From NCBI GenBank assembly GCA_029718625.1, contig JAINUF010000027.1:3456676-3520675 (forward strand): a stretch of 64,000 nt of DNA, read 5' to 3'. Both the position numbers and the translations under genes were made by a program. The DNA comes from Synaphobranchus kaupii (lineage: Eukaryota > Chordata > Actinopteri > Anguilliformes > Synaphobranchidae). Below are positions 1 through 10,366 of the stretch, in pieces (within the stretch, counting starts at the first letter, position 1; each line of letters begins with the position of its first letter). The notes under the pieces were generated by a model that was given only the letters and a program-made list of their open reading frames with translations, was not told the DNA's origin and searched no databases.

Positions 1-142
1 GTGGTCAAAATGTGGTAGTACTGTTATATACAAGGCTATGAGATGGCCAACTTCAAACTCTAATTAAACTTCATGGGGGGATTTAACGTCACCATTTTCA
101 CTGTGCATATTTATAAATATATGAAGAAATATGCCTTCCACC

Positions 143-435
143 AAAGTCTACACGCCCCCCCCCCTCAAAAGTCTACACGCCCCCCCCCCCCCCCTCAAAA
201 GTCTACACGCCCCCCCTCAAAAGTCTACACGCCTCCCCTCAAAAGTCTACACGCCCCACCTCAAAAGTCTACACGACCCCCCAAAAGTCTACACGCGCCC
301 CCCCCCTCAAAAGTCTACATGCCCCCCCTCAAAAGTCTACACGGCCCCCCCCCCAAAAGTCTACACGCGCCCCCCCCTCAAAAGTCTACGCGCACCCCCC
401 CTCAAAAGTCTACACGCACCCCCCCTCAAAAGTCT

Positions 436-440
<5 letters not shown>
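143..440 (+). repeat. poly-C/CTACACG minisatellite in U1, 13 units
   Basis: Thirteen tandem units of AAAAGTCTACACG followed by a C run of variable length (about 6 to 17 C) and usually TC. Unit length therefore varies from about 20 to 31 bp. Single-base variants include CTACATG, CTACGCG and CGCGCC. The block sits just inside the left TIR and runs straight into a CA microsatellite. It is open in several frames by composition and should not be called coding. Confidence 0.9.

Positions 441-476
<36 letters not shown>
441..476 (+). repeat. (CA)18 microsatellite in U1
   Basis: Uninterrupted CA dinucleotides directly following the last CTACACG unit. U2 has (CA)20 at the same place. Minus-strand S-type units have an interrupted TG run with a GAGTG break. 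Confidence 0.95.
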
Positions 477-478
<2 letters not shown>

Positions 479-1270
479 GTAGTGGAGTCCTGCCCACACC
501 ACTTGGAGGACTACCACCAAATAAAAGAAAAATACAGGCCAAACAAATAACCATACACATGCAACACACAATGGGACAGCTTCGCCACTCTTTGGTGGTC
601 GCCAACGGGGTTTATGCCTGTCCCCCACTCGGGCGAGCCTCAGGTCACAGGCCTTCGCCCTCATCACACTCGCCGGTCACGCCACAGGACACCGACTCTA
701 GGCAAGGGAGAGACGTACACACCCTCTGCCACTCAGTTCCCCGCTCACACCGGTCTGGGATCCATGCACGCTGTGCTCAAGTACGGCGCAAACACATTCT
801 TTACAGTCTAGGGGAAGTGGTTTCCCCCAGCAAAAGCTCATCACAATATCCCCGGTTCCACTGGCTCCGTCGCACTGACCGGCTCTGCAGTACGCCACCG
901 TACACACAACACAACACATTCGCACAGAAATAAAAGCTAACCAAACTTAATAAACCAAACGAAAAGAAAATACACTGTCAAACATTTCGGGAGCTCAGAG
1001 GCAACCACCCTCTCTCGCTCACCCTCCGTCAATTCTCCCCTTTCACTCCAGGTGCGTTCCATTTATTCCCTCAGGAAACCCAGCCCCTTGCGTCCCCACT
1101 TCAATCAATCAATTCCCCCATGAGTACCAACCACTCATTCAATCATTCAATCCCGTTCCGCAATTATCCAATTTACTACTACAAAATCCACTCTCATTCC
1201 CTCCTCACTGAGGAAGACCACAAAACATGTTACACACACTGTGCATGTGACACAGCCAGTGTGTGCATGT

Positions 1271-1286
1271 GATTGGTTGACGTGAG
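1271..1286 (-). promoter_or_regulatory. possible CCAAT box next to a CRE-like/ACGT motif in the element body
   Basis: The plus strand reads GATTGGTTGACGTGAG. On the minus strand this is CTCACGTCAACCAATC: an ACGTCA half-CRE followed by a canonical CCAAT box. It recurs in every unit that covers this point, for example near 5192 in U2 and 25845 in U5. This could be a relic promoter of the element read on its minus strand. There is no recognised gene downstream, so this is weak, motif-only evidence. Confidence 0.2.
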
Positions 1287-2744
1287 CAGGAGCAAACCAG
1301 GGTGCATTCACAAATGCAGAATCACGCAGACAAATGCATTGTTGAAAATCAACAATGGGGTAGCTGCCAGCAGCTAGCACCACAGAGGGTGAGTCCCAAT
1401 ATTCCTCGCTCCTCACCTCCACTCATCTCCTACCCGGAAGTTTGCAAAAGTACAAGTAGTTGCACGTACAGCATAAAGTGTACCTGACATTGCGGTTTGC
1501 GTCATTTAATTAATATGTAACCATTAATATGTAATCAGCAATATTAGATTAGGACACAAAGATCGGCTTCTGGGGCCGGAGGAGAGGAGGTGGTAGTGGA
1601 GGAAAGGAGGATGCATTTTTGGAGTCTTGTGATGCACACAGTGCATGGTATTTTTTCAGAGTAAGAGTAGAAGACGTCTGGTCAGAAAAGTGTGAGATGT
1701 TAATGTGTAGGGAGCGGGCTGAGCTATAGCTAGCTATGTTCTGTGAGCTACCAGCCATTCTCAGATCTTGTTACCCTACGCAGAACCAGGGGTCAATTAC
1801 ACTACAAATAACTGTACAGAACGTGATGTATACACACACTCACATTGCACTATAATATTTCAGGCAGAAAAAGGCATTGGTTATGTATTCATAGTCACAC
1901 TGAGACTCAGATTTACAACTGCAAGAGCTGACAGAGATGCTTCACACACTGAAGAAATAGAAATGTCGTACTAGACAAATGTGTAGCAGGCCTGTACATG
2001 TCCAGTAGAGTGGACATGCCTCCCGCACTGTGAAAGCTAACACTACCACACCGGCGCCTAGATGGTATCCGTCTCTCCTGGAAAAGGTGGCACGACAGAT
2101 AACGTCACCATTTTGTGCCAAGCATGGCCATATTCTTTGATATGAATACTAGCTCTGACACCAAAAACTAGACACTCTGCTGCTATTGCTGATTCTGTTA
2201 CTCAACTGGAGAAGGTCTGCAGCAAGATAAGTCCGTTTAAAACCACTGGTCCGAGTCCTGTGGATGGACTCCGAGCTGACTCAGTATAATTTAATCAGCA
2301 GAGCTGGTAAGGAAAGACAGCAGTAGATATAGTCTATGGCCCACATTTACTGACTGCATCTGCATAGATCTTGTTCTCTTGCTCTAGTTTCAATGAGAGA
2401 CAATTCCTGTCAGAGACATGCTCTCTCTCAAACTCAAACCAGATCTTATAGAGTCATATGACACGATGCTGCACTACCGAACAGATCACCTGCTGAAAAG
2501 ACCACACAGAGAATGCTACACAGCAATTTATAATAATCCCAGTAATTGCAGCTGCAAAGCTAATAGCCAGCAGTTTGCTTGTTTATTAGGGGACGTAGCT
2601 GCTGGTACCCTATTGTTTTTGTTCAGATTCTTTTTTTTTCTTTTTTTCTCCCCTTTCACCTAAAATTCCCGTGAGCTGGTTTGGCCTAGAATCACCAAAC
2701 TTGGCAGGCTTGTTGAGATTGCCAAACTCTTGTATCCTCTATAT

Positions 2745-3048
2745 CAGTGGTTCCCAACCCTGGTCCTGGAGTACCCCTGTGTATGCTGGTTTTCGTTCCA
2801 ACCACAATTGCAATACCAGAATTTTAACAAGCTGTAATTTTTTCTTAATTAGGTGTTTTTATTGTATAGAGAGAACACTTTAAAATCTTTACTCTCTTAA
2901 GCCACGTTATGTTAGCAATAGCTATGCATGCCATGAAGAAGAAAAAAAACCCATGTTCATTATGCTCATTGTGTTATATTGCAAACAATTACAAAGAAGA
3001 AGTAACAACTCAGGTGATTAGGCTCCTAATTAGGTAATTGAACGCAAG
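2745..3048 (+). mobile_element. degenerate hAT/SINE-like vertebrate repeat inside U1
   Basis: The segment starts CAGTGGTTCCCAACCCTGG, resembling the CAGTGGTTC ends of Charlie/MER5-type hAT non-autonomous elements, and continues with TGCTGGTTTTCGTTCCAACC. The latter, and the later CCTAATTAGGTAATTGAACG stretch, resemble a repeat I recall as widespread in fish and other vertebrate genomes. I cannot find a matching far end or target duplication, so the right boundary is approximate. It predates the amplification because every unit covering this point carries it. Confidence 0.45.
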
Positions 3049-3757
3049 TTAAATTTTTTCCTTAACACAATGCAGGTTTGGCTCGTTATCATTTGCTTTG
3101 TCTTTGAATTCTTCATTATTTACCAAACGGTTAGTTTTATTGGCCATGTGGCCACAATTTCACCAATTATGAGCCTAGGACGGCACAGATTTCAGAGGTT
3201 TTGGGTCATGGATCCACCCAGGGCAGATTCCAGACGGTCTTAAGGCTTGTTGCAGCTGCTGGTCGCACTCTGAGGCCTTAAGACTTGTATCTGCCGTAAA
3301 TTCTCGACACCTGTAACGGGCCTAGTTCTTGACATGGATTCTGATACTACAATTCACAAGTGTTGAGATATGAACCAGGCCAAAGTCGTGACAACGAGGC
3401 CCTGGGACCTGAGTCTGAGACATAAAATATACATACCACTGCACCTGGGACACCGGCACACTTCAGAACGTACGCACTGGGTTTGCACACAGATAAACCG
3501 GGGCCACAATTGCTTGCGGGGCTGCAGAAAAGCTGGAGTGAAAAAGAGAGGTTGAAACATGTTTAAAATCACCAATATCTGTTAGCATAAATTATGCGGG
3601 AAAACACATGAGAAGCTGTGACTTGGATTATTATTTCTTCATATATTTATAAATATGCACAGTGAAAATGGTGATGGTTAAATCCCCCCATGAAGTTTAA
3701 TTAGAGTTTGAAGTTGGCCATCTCATATCCTTGTATATAACAGTACTACCACATTTT

Positions 3758-3936
3758 GACCACAAGATGGTGCCATTTTAACAGATAGTTGAATTGGCAC
3801 CATCTTGTGGTCAAAATGTGGTAGTACTATGTGAAATACAAGGATATGAGATGTATATCACATATAGTACTACCACATTTTGACCACTAGATGGTGCCAT
3901 TTCAACTATCTGTTAAAATGGCACCATCTTGTGGTC
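3758..3936. other. cluster of four alternating CTCF-like 18-mers at the U1/U2 junction
   Basis: GACCACAAGATGGTGCCA (or its CTAG variant) occurs at 3758-3775 (+), 3795-3812 (-), 3882-3899 (+) and 3919-3936 (-). The core CCACNAGATGG matches all but one base of the vertebrate CTCF consensus CCASYAGRKGGC in the CTAG version, and one fewer in the CAAG version. The sites are in alternating, pairwise convergent orientation because they belong to TIRs and a palindromic spacer. Binding is inference. Confidence 0.4.
3783..3911. repeat. J1: 129-bp palindromic spacer between U1 and U2
   Basis: The spacer begins AGATAGTTGAA and ends TTCAACTATCT, its exact reverse complement. The inner arms carry the same GGCACCATC / GATGGTGCC and TAGTACT motifs found in the unit TIRs. 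It looks like a miniature TIR element (MITE-like) or a degenerate back-to-back pair of element ends. The same spacer separates units at J2 to J6. Confidence 0.8.
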
Positions 3937-4061
3937 AAAATGTGGTAGTACTGTTATATACAAGGCTATGAGATGGCCAACTTCAAACTCTAATTAAACT
4001 TCATGGGGGGATTTAACGTCACCATTTTCACTGTGCATATTTATAAATATATGAAGAAATA
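3912..4061 (+). repeat. U2 left terminal inverted repeat (150 bp)
   Basis: Matches the reverse complement of 7552-7702 almost perfectly up to ATGAAGAAATA, where the two ends diverge. The differences are a C/A change in CAAGGCTATG and a one-base indel with a substitution at TTTAACGTCACC versus TTTAACCATCACC. The GTC form marks left ends and the CATC form marks right ends, which lets partial copies be oriented. Confidence 0.9.
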
Positions 4062-4072
4062 TGCCTTCCACC

Positions 4073-4363
4073 AAAGTCTACACGCCCCCCCCCCTCAAAA
4101 GTCTACACGCCCCCCCCCCCCCTCAAAAGTCTACACGCCCCCCCTCAAAAGTCTACACGCCTCCCCTCAAAAGTCTACACGCCCCACCTCAAAAGTCTAC
4201 ACGACCCCCCAAAAGTCTACACGCGCCCCCCCCCTCAAAAGTCTACATGCCCCCCCTCAAAAGTCTACACGCCCCCCCCCCAAAAGTCTACACGCGCCCC
4301 CCCCCTCAAAAGTCTACGCGCACCCCCCCTCAAAAGTCTACACGCACCCCCCCTCAAAAGTCT

Positions 4364-4368
<5 letters not shown>
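4073..4368 (+). repeat. poly-C/CTACACG minisatellite in U2, 13 units
   Basis: Same 13-unit organisation as U1, differing in the C-run lengths of a few units and a C/G change in the ninth unit. This suggests replication-slippage variation after the two units were duplicated. Confidence 0.9.

Positions 4369-4408
<40 letters not shown>
4369..4408 (+). repeat. (CA)20 microsatellite in U2
   Basis: Pure CA run between the minisatellite and the AAGTAGTGGAGTCC body sequence. Confidence 0.95.
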
Positions 4409-4410
<2 letters not shown>

Positions 4411-6665
4411 GTAGTGGAGTCCTGCCCACACCACTTGGAGGACTACCACCAAATAAAAGAAAAATACAGGCCAAACAAATAACCATACACATGCAACACA
4501 CAATGGGACAGCTTCGCCACTCTTTGGTGGTCGCCAACGGGGTTTATGCCTGTCCCCCACTCGGGCGAGCCTCAGGTCACAGGCATTCGCCCTCATCACA
4601 CTCGCCGGTCACGCCACAGGACACCGACTCTAGGCAAGGGAGAGACGTACACACCCTCTGCCACTCAGTTCCCCGCTCACACCGGTCTGGGATCCATGCA
4701 CGCTGTGCTCAAGTACGGCGCAAACACATTCTTTACAGTCTAGGGGAAGTCGTTTCCCCCACAAAAGCTCATCACAATATCCCCGGTTCCACTGGCTCCG
4801 TCGCACTGCAGTACGCCACCGTACACACAACACAACACATTCGCACAGAAATAAAAGCTAACCAAACTTAATAAACCAAACGAAAAGAAAATACACTGTC
4901 AAACATTTCGGGAGCTCAGAGGCAACCACCCTCTCTCGCTCACCCTCCGTCAATTCTCCCCTTTCACTCCAGGTGCGTTCCATTTATTCCCTCAGGAAAC
5001 CCAGCCCCTTGCGTCCCCACTTCAATCAATCAATTCCCCCATGAGTACCAACCACTCATTCAATCATTCAATCCCGTTCCGCAATTATCCAATTTACTAC
5101 TACAAAATCCACTCTCATTCCCTCCTCACTGAGGAAGACCACAAAACATGTTACACACACTGTGCATGTGACACAGCCAGTGTGTGCATGTGATTGGTTG
5201 ACGTGAGCAGGAGCAAACCAGGGTGCATTCACAAATGCAGAATCACGCAGACAAATGCATTGTTGAAAATCAACAATGGGGTAGCTGCCAGCAGCTAGCA
5301 CCACAGAGGGTGAGTCCCAATATTCCTCGCTCCTCACCTCCACTCATCTCCTACCCGGAAGTTTGCAAAAGTACAAGTAGTTGCACGTACAGCATAAAGT
5401 GTACCTGACATTGCGGTTTGCGTCATTTAATTAATATGTAACCATTAATATGTAATCAGCAATATTAGATTAGGACACAAAGATCGGCTTCTGGGGCCGG
5501 AGGAGAGGAGGTGGTAGTGGAGGAAAGGAGGATGCATTTTTGGAGTCTTGTGATGCACACAGTGCATGGTATTTTTTCAGAGTAAGAGTAGAAGACGTCT
5601 GGTCAGAAAAGTGTGAGATGTTAATGTGTAGGGAGCGGGCTGAGCTATAGCTAGCTATGTTCTGTGAGCTACCAGCCATTCTCAGATCTTGTTACCCTAC
5701 GCAGAACCAGGGGTCAATTACACTACAAATAACTGTACAGAACGTGATGTATACACACACTCACATTGCACTATAATATTTCAGGCAGAAAAAGGCATTG
5801 GTTATGTATTCATAGTCACACTGAGACTCAGATTTACAACTGCAAGAGCTGACAGAGATGCTTCACACACTGAAGAAATAGAAATGTCGTACTAGACAAA
5901 TGTGTAGCAGGCCTGTACATGTCCAGTAGAGTGGACATGCCTCCCGCACTGTGAAAGCTAACACTACCACACCGGCGCCTAGATGGTATCCGTCTCTCCT
6001 GGAAAAGGTGGCACGACAGATAACGTCACCATTTTGTGCCAAGCATGGCCATATTCTTTGATATGAATACTAGCTCTGACACCAAAAACTAGACACTCTG
6101 CTGCTATTGCTGATTCTGTTACTCAACTGGAGAAGGTCTGCAGCAAGATAAGTCCGTTTAAAACCACTGGTCCGAGTCCTGTGGATGGACTCCGAGCTGA
6201 CTCAGTATAATTTAATCAGCAGAGCTGGTAAGGAAAGACAGCAGTAGATATAGTCTATGGCCCACATTTACTGACTGCATCTGCATAGATCTTGTTCTCT
6301 TGCTCCAGTTTCAATGAGAGACAATTCCTGTCAGAGACATGCTCTCTCTCAAACTCAAACCAGATCTTATAGAGTCATATGACACGATGCTGCACTACCG
6401 AACAGATCACCTGCTGAAAAGACCACACAGAGAATGCTACACAGCAATTTATAATAATCCCAGTAATTGCAGCTGCAAAGCTAATAGCCAGCAGTTTGCT
6501 TGTTTATTAGGGGACGTAGCTGCTGGTACCCTATTGTTTTTGTTCAGATTCTTTTTTTTTCTTTTTTTCTCCCCTTTCGCCTAAAATTCCCGTGAGCTGG
6601 TTTGGCCTAGAATCACCAAACTTGGCAGGCTTGTTGAGATTGCCAAACTCTTGTATCCTCTATAT

Positions 6666-6968
6666 CAGTGGTTCCCAACCCTGGTCCTGGAGTACCCCTG
6701 TGTATGCTGGTTTTCGTTCCAACCACAATTGCAATACCAGAATTTTAACAAGCTGTTATTTTTTCTTAATTAGGTGTTTTATTGTATAGAGAGAACACTT
6801 TAAAATCTTTACTCTCTTAAGCCACGTTATGTTAGCAATAGCTATGCATGCCATGAAGAAGAAAAAAAACCCATGTTCATTATGCTCATTGTGTTATATT
6901 GCAAACAATTACAAAGAAGAAGTAACAACTCAGGTGATTAGGCTCCTAATTAGGTAATTGAACGCAAG
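6666..6968 (+). mobile_element. degenerate hAT/SINE-like repeat inside U2
   Basis: Same segment as in U1, starting CAGTGGTTCCCAACCC. It differs from U1 by one T deletion in AGGTGTTTTATTG and a T for A in the AAGCTGTTATT stretch. Confidence 0.45.
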
Positions 6969-7551
6969 TTAAATTTTTTCCTTAACACAATGCAGGTTTG
7001 GCTCGTTATCATTTGCTTTGTCTTTGAATTCTTCATTATTTACCAAACGGTTAGTTTTATTGGCCATGTGGCCACAATTTCACCAATTATGAGCCTAGGA
7101 CGGCACAGATTTCAGAGGTTTTGGGTCATGGATCCACCCAGGGCAGATTCCAGACGGTCTTAAGGCTTGTTGCAGCTGCTGGTCGCACTCTGAGGCCTTA
7201 AGACTTGTATCTGCCGTAAATTCTCGACACCTGTAACGGGCCTAGTTCTTGACATGGATTCTGATACTACAATTCACAAGTGTTGAGATATGAACCAGGC
7301 CAAAGTCGTGACAACGAGGCCCTGGGACCTGAGTCTGAGACATAAAATATACATACCACTGCACCTGGGACACCGGCACACTTCAGAACGTACGCACTGG
7401 GTTTGCACACAGATAAACCGGGGCCACAATTGCTTGCGGGGCTGCAGAAAAGCTGGAGTGAAAAAGAGAGGTTGAAACATGTTTAAAATCACCAATATCT
7501 GTTAGCATAAATTATGCGGGAAAACACATGAGAAGCTGTGACTTGGATTAT

Positions 7552-7702
7552 TATTTCTTCATATATTTATAAATATGCACAGTGAAAATGGTGATGGTTA
7601 AATCCCCCCATGAAGTTTAATTAGAGTTTGAAGTTGGCCATCTCATATCCTTGTATATAACAGTACTACCACATTTTGACCACAAGATGGTGCCATTTTA
7701 AC
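7552..7702 (+). repeat. U2 right terminal inverted repeat (151 bp)
   Basis: Reads from TATTTCTTCAT to CCATTTTAAC, inverted with respect to 3912-4061. Its outer edge is where array A1 starts. All six 24-bp arrays in the window abut this same TIR edge. Confidence 0.9.
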
Positions 7703-10366
7703 GGGGTTCGCACGCACTTTTGGGTTGGGGTCCGCACGCACTTTTGGGTTGGGGTCCGCACGCACTTTTGGGTTGGGGTCCGCACGCACTTTTGGGTTGG
7801 GGTCCGCACGCACTTTTGGGTTGGGGTCCGCACGCACTTTTGGGTTGGGGTCCGCACGCACTTTTGGGTTGGGGTCCGCACGCACTTTTGGGTTGGGGTC
7901 CGCACGCACTTTTGGGTTGGGGTCCGCACGCACTTTTGGGTTGGGGTCCGCACGCACTTTTGGGTTGGGGTCCGCACGCACTTTTGGGTTGGGGTCCGCA
8001 CGCACTTTTGGGTTGGGGTCCGCACGCACTTTTGGGTTGGGGTCCGCACGCACTTTTGGGTTGGGGTCCGCACGCACTTTTGGGTTGGGGTCCGCACGCA
8101 CTTTTGGGTTGGGGTCCGCACGCACTTTTGGGTTGGGGTCCGCACGCACTTTTGGGTTGGGGTCCGCACGCACTTTTGGGTTGGGGTCCGCACGCACTTT
8201 TGGGTTGGGGTCCGCACGCACTTTTGGGTTGGGGTCCGCACGCACTTTTGGGTTGGGGTCCGCACGCACTTTTGGGTTGGGGTCCGCACGCACTTTTGGG
8301 TTGGGGTCCGCACGCACTTTTGGGTTGGGGTCCGCACGCACTTTTGGGTTGGGGTCCGCACGCACTTTTGGGTTGGGGTCCGCACGCACTTTTGGGTTGG
8401 GGTCCGCACGCACTTTTGGGTTGGGGTCCGCACGCACTTTTGGGTTGGGGTCCGCACGCACTTTTGGGTTGGGGTCCGCACGCACTTTTGGGTTGGGGTC
8501 CGCACGCACTTTTGGGTTGGGGTCCGCACGCACTTTTGGGTTGGGGTCCGCACGCACTTTTGGGTTGGGGTCCGCACGCACTTTTGGGTTGGGGTCCGCA
8601 CGCACTTTTGGGTTGGGGTCCGCACGCACTTTTGGGTTGGGGTCCGCACGCACTTTTGGGTTGGGGTCCGCACGCACTTTTGGGTTGGGGTCCGCACGCA
8701 CTTTTGGGTTGGGGTCCGCACGCACTTTTGGGTTGGGGTCCGCACGCACTTTTGGGTTGGGGTCCGCACGCACTTTTGGGTTGGGGTCCGCACGCACTTT
8801 TGGGTTGGGGTCCGCACGCACTTTTGGGTTGGGGTCCGCACGCACTTTTGGGTTGGGGTCCGCACGCACTTTTGGGTTGGGGTCCGCACGCACTTTTGGG
8901 TTGGGGTCCGCACGCACTTTTGGGTTGGGGTCCGCACGCACTTTTGGGTTGGGGTCCGCACGCACTTTTGGGTTGGGGTCCGCACGCACTTTTGGGTTGG
9001 GGTCCGCACGCACTTTTGGGTTGGGGTCCGCACGCACTTTTGGGTTGGGGTCCGCACGCACTTTTGGGTTGGGGTCCGCACGCACTTTTGGGTTGGGGTC
9101 CGCACGCACTTTTGGGTTGGGGTCCGCACGCACTTTTGGGTTGGGGTCCGCACGCACTTTTGGGTTGGGGTCCGCACGCACTTTTGGGTTGGGGTCCGCA
9201 CGCACTTTTGGGTTGGGGTCCGCACGCACTTTTGGGTTGGGGTCCGCACGCACTTTTGGGTTGGGGTCCGCACGCACTTTTGGGTTGGGGTCCGCACGCA
9301 CTTTTGGGTTGGGGTCCGCACGCACTTTTGGGTTGGGGTCCGCACGCACTTTTGGGTTGGGGTCCGCACGCACTTTTGGGTTGGGGTCCGCACGCACTTT
9401 TGGGTTGGGGTCCGCACGCACTTTTGGGTTGGGGTCCGCACGCACTTTTGGGTTGGGGTCCGCACGCACTTTTGGGTTGGGGTCCGCACGCACTTTTGGG
9501 TTGGGGTCCGCACGCACTTTTGGGTTGGGGTCCGCACGCACTTTTGGGTTGGGGTCCGCACGCACTTTTGGGTTGGGGTCCGCACGCACTTTTGGGTTGG
9601 GGTCCGCACGCACTTTTGGGTTGGGGTCCGCACGCACTTTTGGGTTGGGGTCCGCACGCACTTTTGGGTTGGGGTCCGCACGCACTTTTGGGTTGGGGTC
9701 CGCACGCACTTTTGGGTTGGGGTCCGCACGCACTTTTGGGTTGGGGTCCGCACGCACTTTTGGGTTGGGGTCCGCACGCACTTTTGGGTTGGGGTCCGCA
9801 CGCACTTTTGGGTTGGGGTCCGCACGCACTTTTGGGTTGGGGTCCGCACGCACTTTTGGGTTGGGGTCCGCACGCACTTTTGGGTTGGGGTCCGCACGCA
9901 CTTTTGGGTTGGGGTCCGCACGCACTTTTGGGTTGGGGTCCGCACGCACTTTTGGGTTGGGGTCCGCACGCACTTTTGGGTTGGGGTCCGCACGCACTTT
10001 TGGGTTGGGGTCCGCACGCACTTTTGGGTTGGGGTCCGCACGCACTTTTGGGTTGGGGTCCGCACGCACTTTTGGGTTGGGGTCCGCACGCACTTTTGGG
10101 TTGGGGTCCGCACGCACTTTTGGGTTGGGGTCCGCACGCACTTTTGGGTTGGGGTCCGCACGCACTTTTGGGTTGGGGTCCGCACGCACTTTTGGGTTGG
10201 GGTCCGCACGCACTTTTGGGTTGGGGTCCGCACGCACTTTTGGGTTGGGGTCCGCACGCACTTTTGGGTTGGGGTCCGCACGCACTTTTGGGTTGGGGTC
10301 CGCACGCACTTTTGGGTTGGGGTCCGCACGCACTTTTGGGTTGGGGTCCGCACGCACTTTTGGGTT
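7703..10366 (+). repeat. A1: 24-bp minisatellite array, 111 units, G-rich on plus strand
   Basis: The array is 2,664 bp, exactly 111 x 24 bp. On this strand each unit reads TTTTGGGTTGGGG then TCCGCACGCAC. All units are identical except the first, which has TTCGC for TCCGC. The array begins at the outer edge of the U2 right TIR. It ends by fusing into element body at GTTGAGATTGCC, so the left ~2.7 kb of the next unit (U3) is missing. Such perfect homogeneity implies very recent expansion or consensus flattening by the assembler. All six frames are open because the unit length is divisible by three and lacks stops. This is not a gene. Confidence 0.97.

Larger units (their letters stand above)
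1..3782 (+). mobile_element. U1: ~3.8 kb TIR element, plus orientation, left edge cut by window
   Basis: This is the first copy of the repeated element. The window begins about 19 bases inside its left TIR: position 1 corresponds to 3931 in U2. Order: left TIR (1-131), poly-C/CTACACG minisatellite (143-440), CA run (441-476), unique body, pyrimidine tract near 2628-2658, hAT/SINE-like segment (2745-3048), right TIR (3632-3782) ending CCATTTTAAC. U1 and U2 are nearly identical at an offset of 3930 bp, falling to 3921 bp after the minisatellite. Short ORFs (60-170 codons) occur on both strands, but none shows a transposase or other domain I recognise. I infer a non-autonomous DNA transposon now propagated as tandem satellite units. 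It could equally be called a macrosatellite monomer. Confidence 0.75.
3912..7702 (+). mobile_element. U2: complete ~3.8 kb TIR element, plus orientation
   Basis: This is the most complete copy and the reference for the family. It starts GTTAAAATGG at 3912 and ends CCATTTTAAC at 7702, the exact reverse complement. Left TIR 3912-4061, minisatellite 4073-4368, (CA)20 4369-4408, body, hAT/SINE-like block 6666-6968, right TIR 7552-7702. The 24-bp array A1 abuts the last base of the right TIR. No transposase-like ORF is seen, so the element would depend on enzymes encoded elsewhere if it was ever mobile. Confidence 0.8.

Noticed and set aside
73..933. 286- and 139-codon ORFs through the poly-C minisatellite of U1, and the 159-169-codon versions in other units
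   Set aside because: Proline-, threonine- and histidine-rich translations of simple repeats, overlapping in two or three frames and changing length with C-run slippage.
1147..2883. Recurrent short ORFs of 61-91 codons in the element body, repeated in all units
   Set aside because: They are conserved only because the DNA repeat is conserved, occur on both strands, and show no recognisable motif. I considered a captured gene fragment around 2418-2663 but cannot identify it.
1..7702. LTR retrotransposon structure (U1 and U2 as long direct repeats)
   Set aside because: The units end in inverted, not direct, terminal repeats, with no TG...CA LTR ends, primer-binding site or polypurine tract in a fitting position.
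7703..10366. CRISPR array
   Set aside because: The 24-bp repeats are contiguous with no unique spacers, and the context is eukaryotic.
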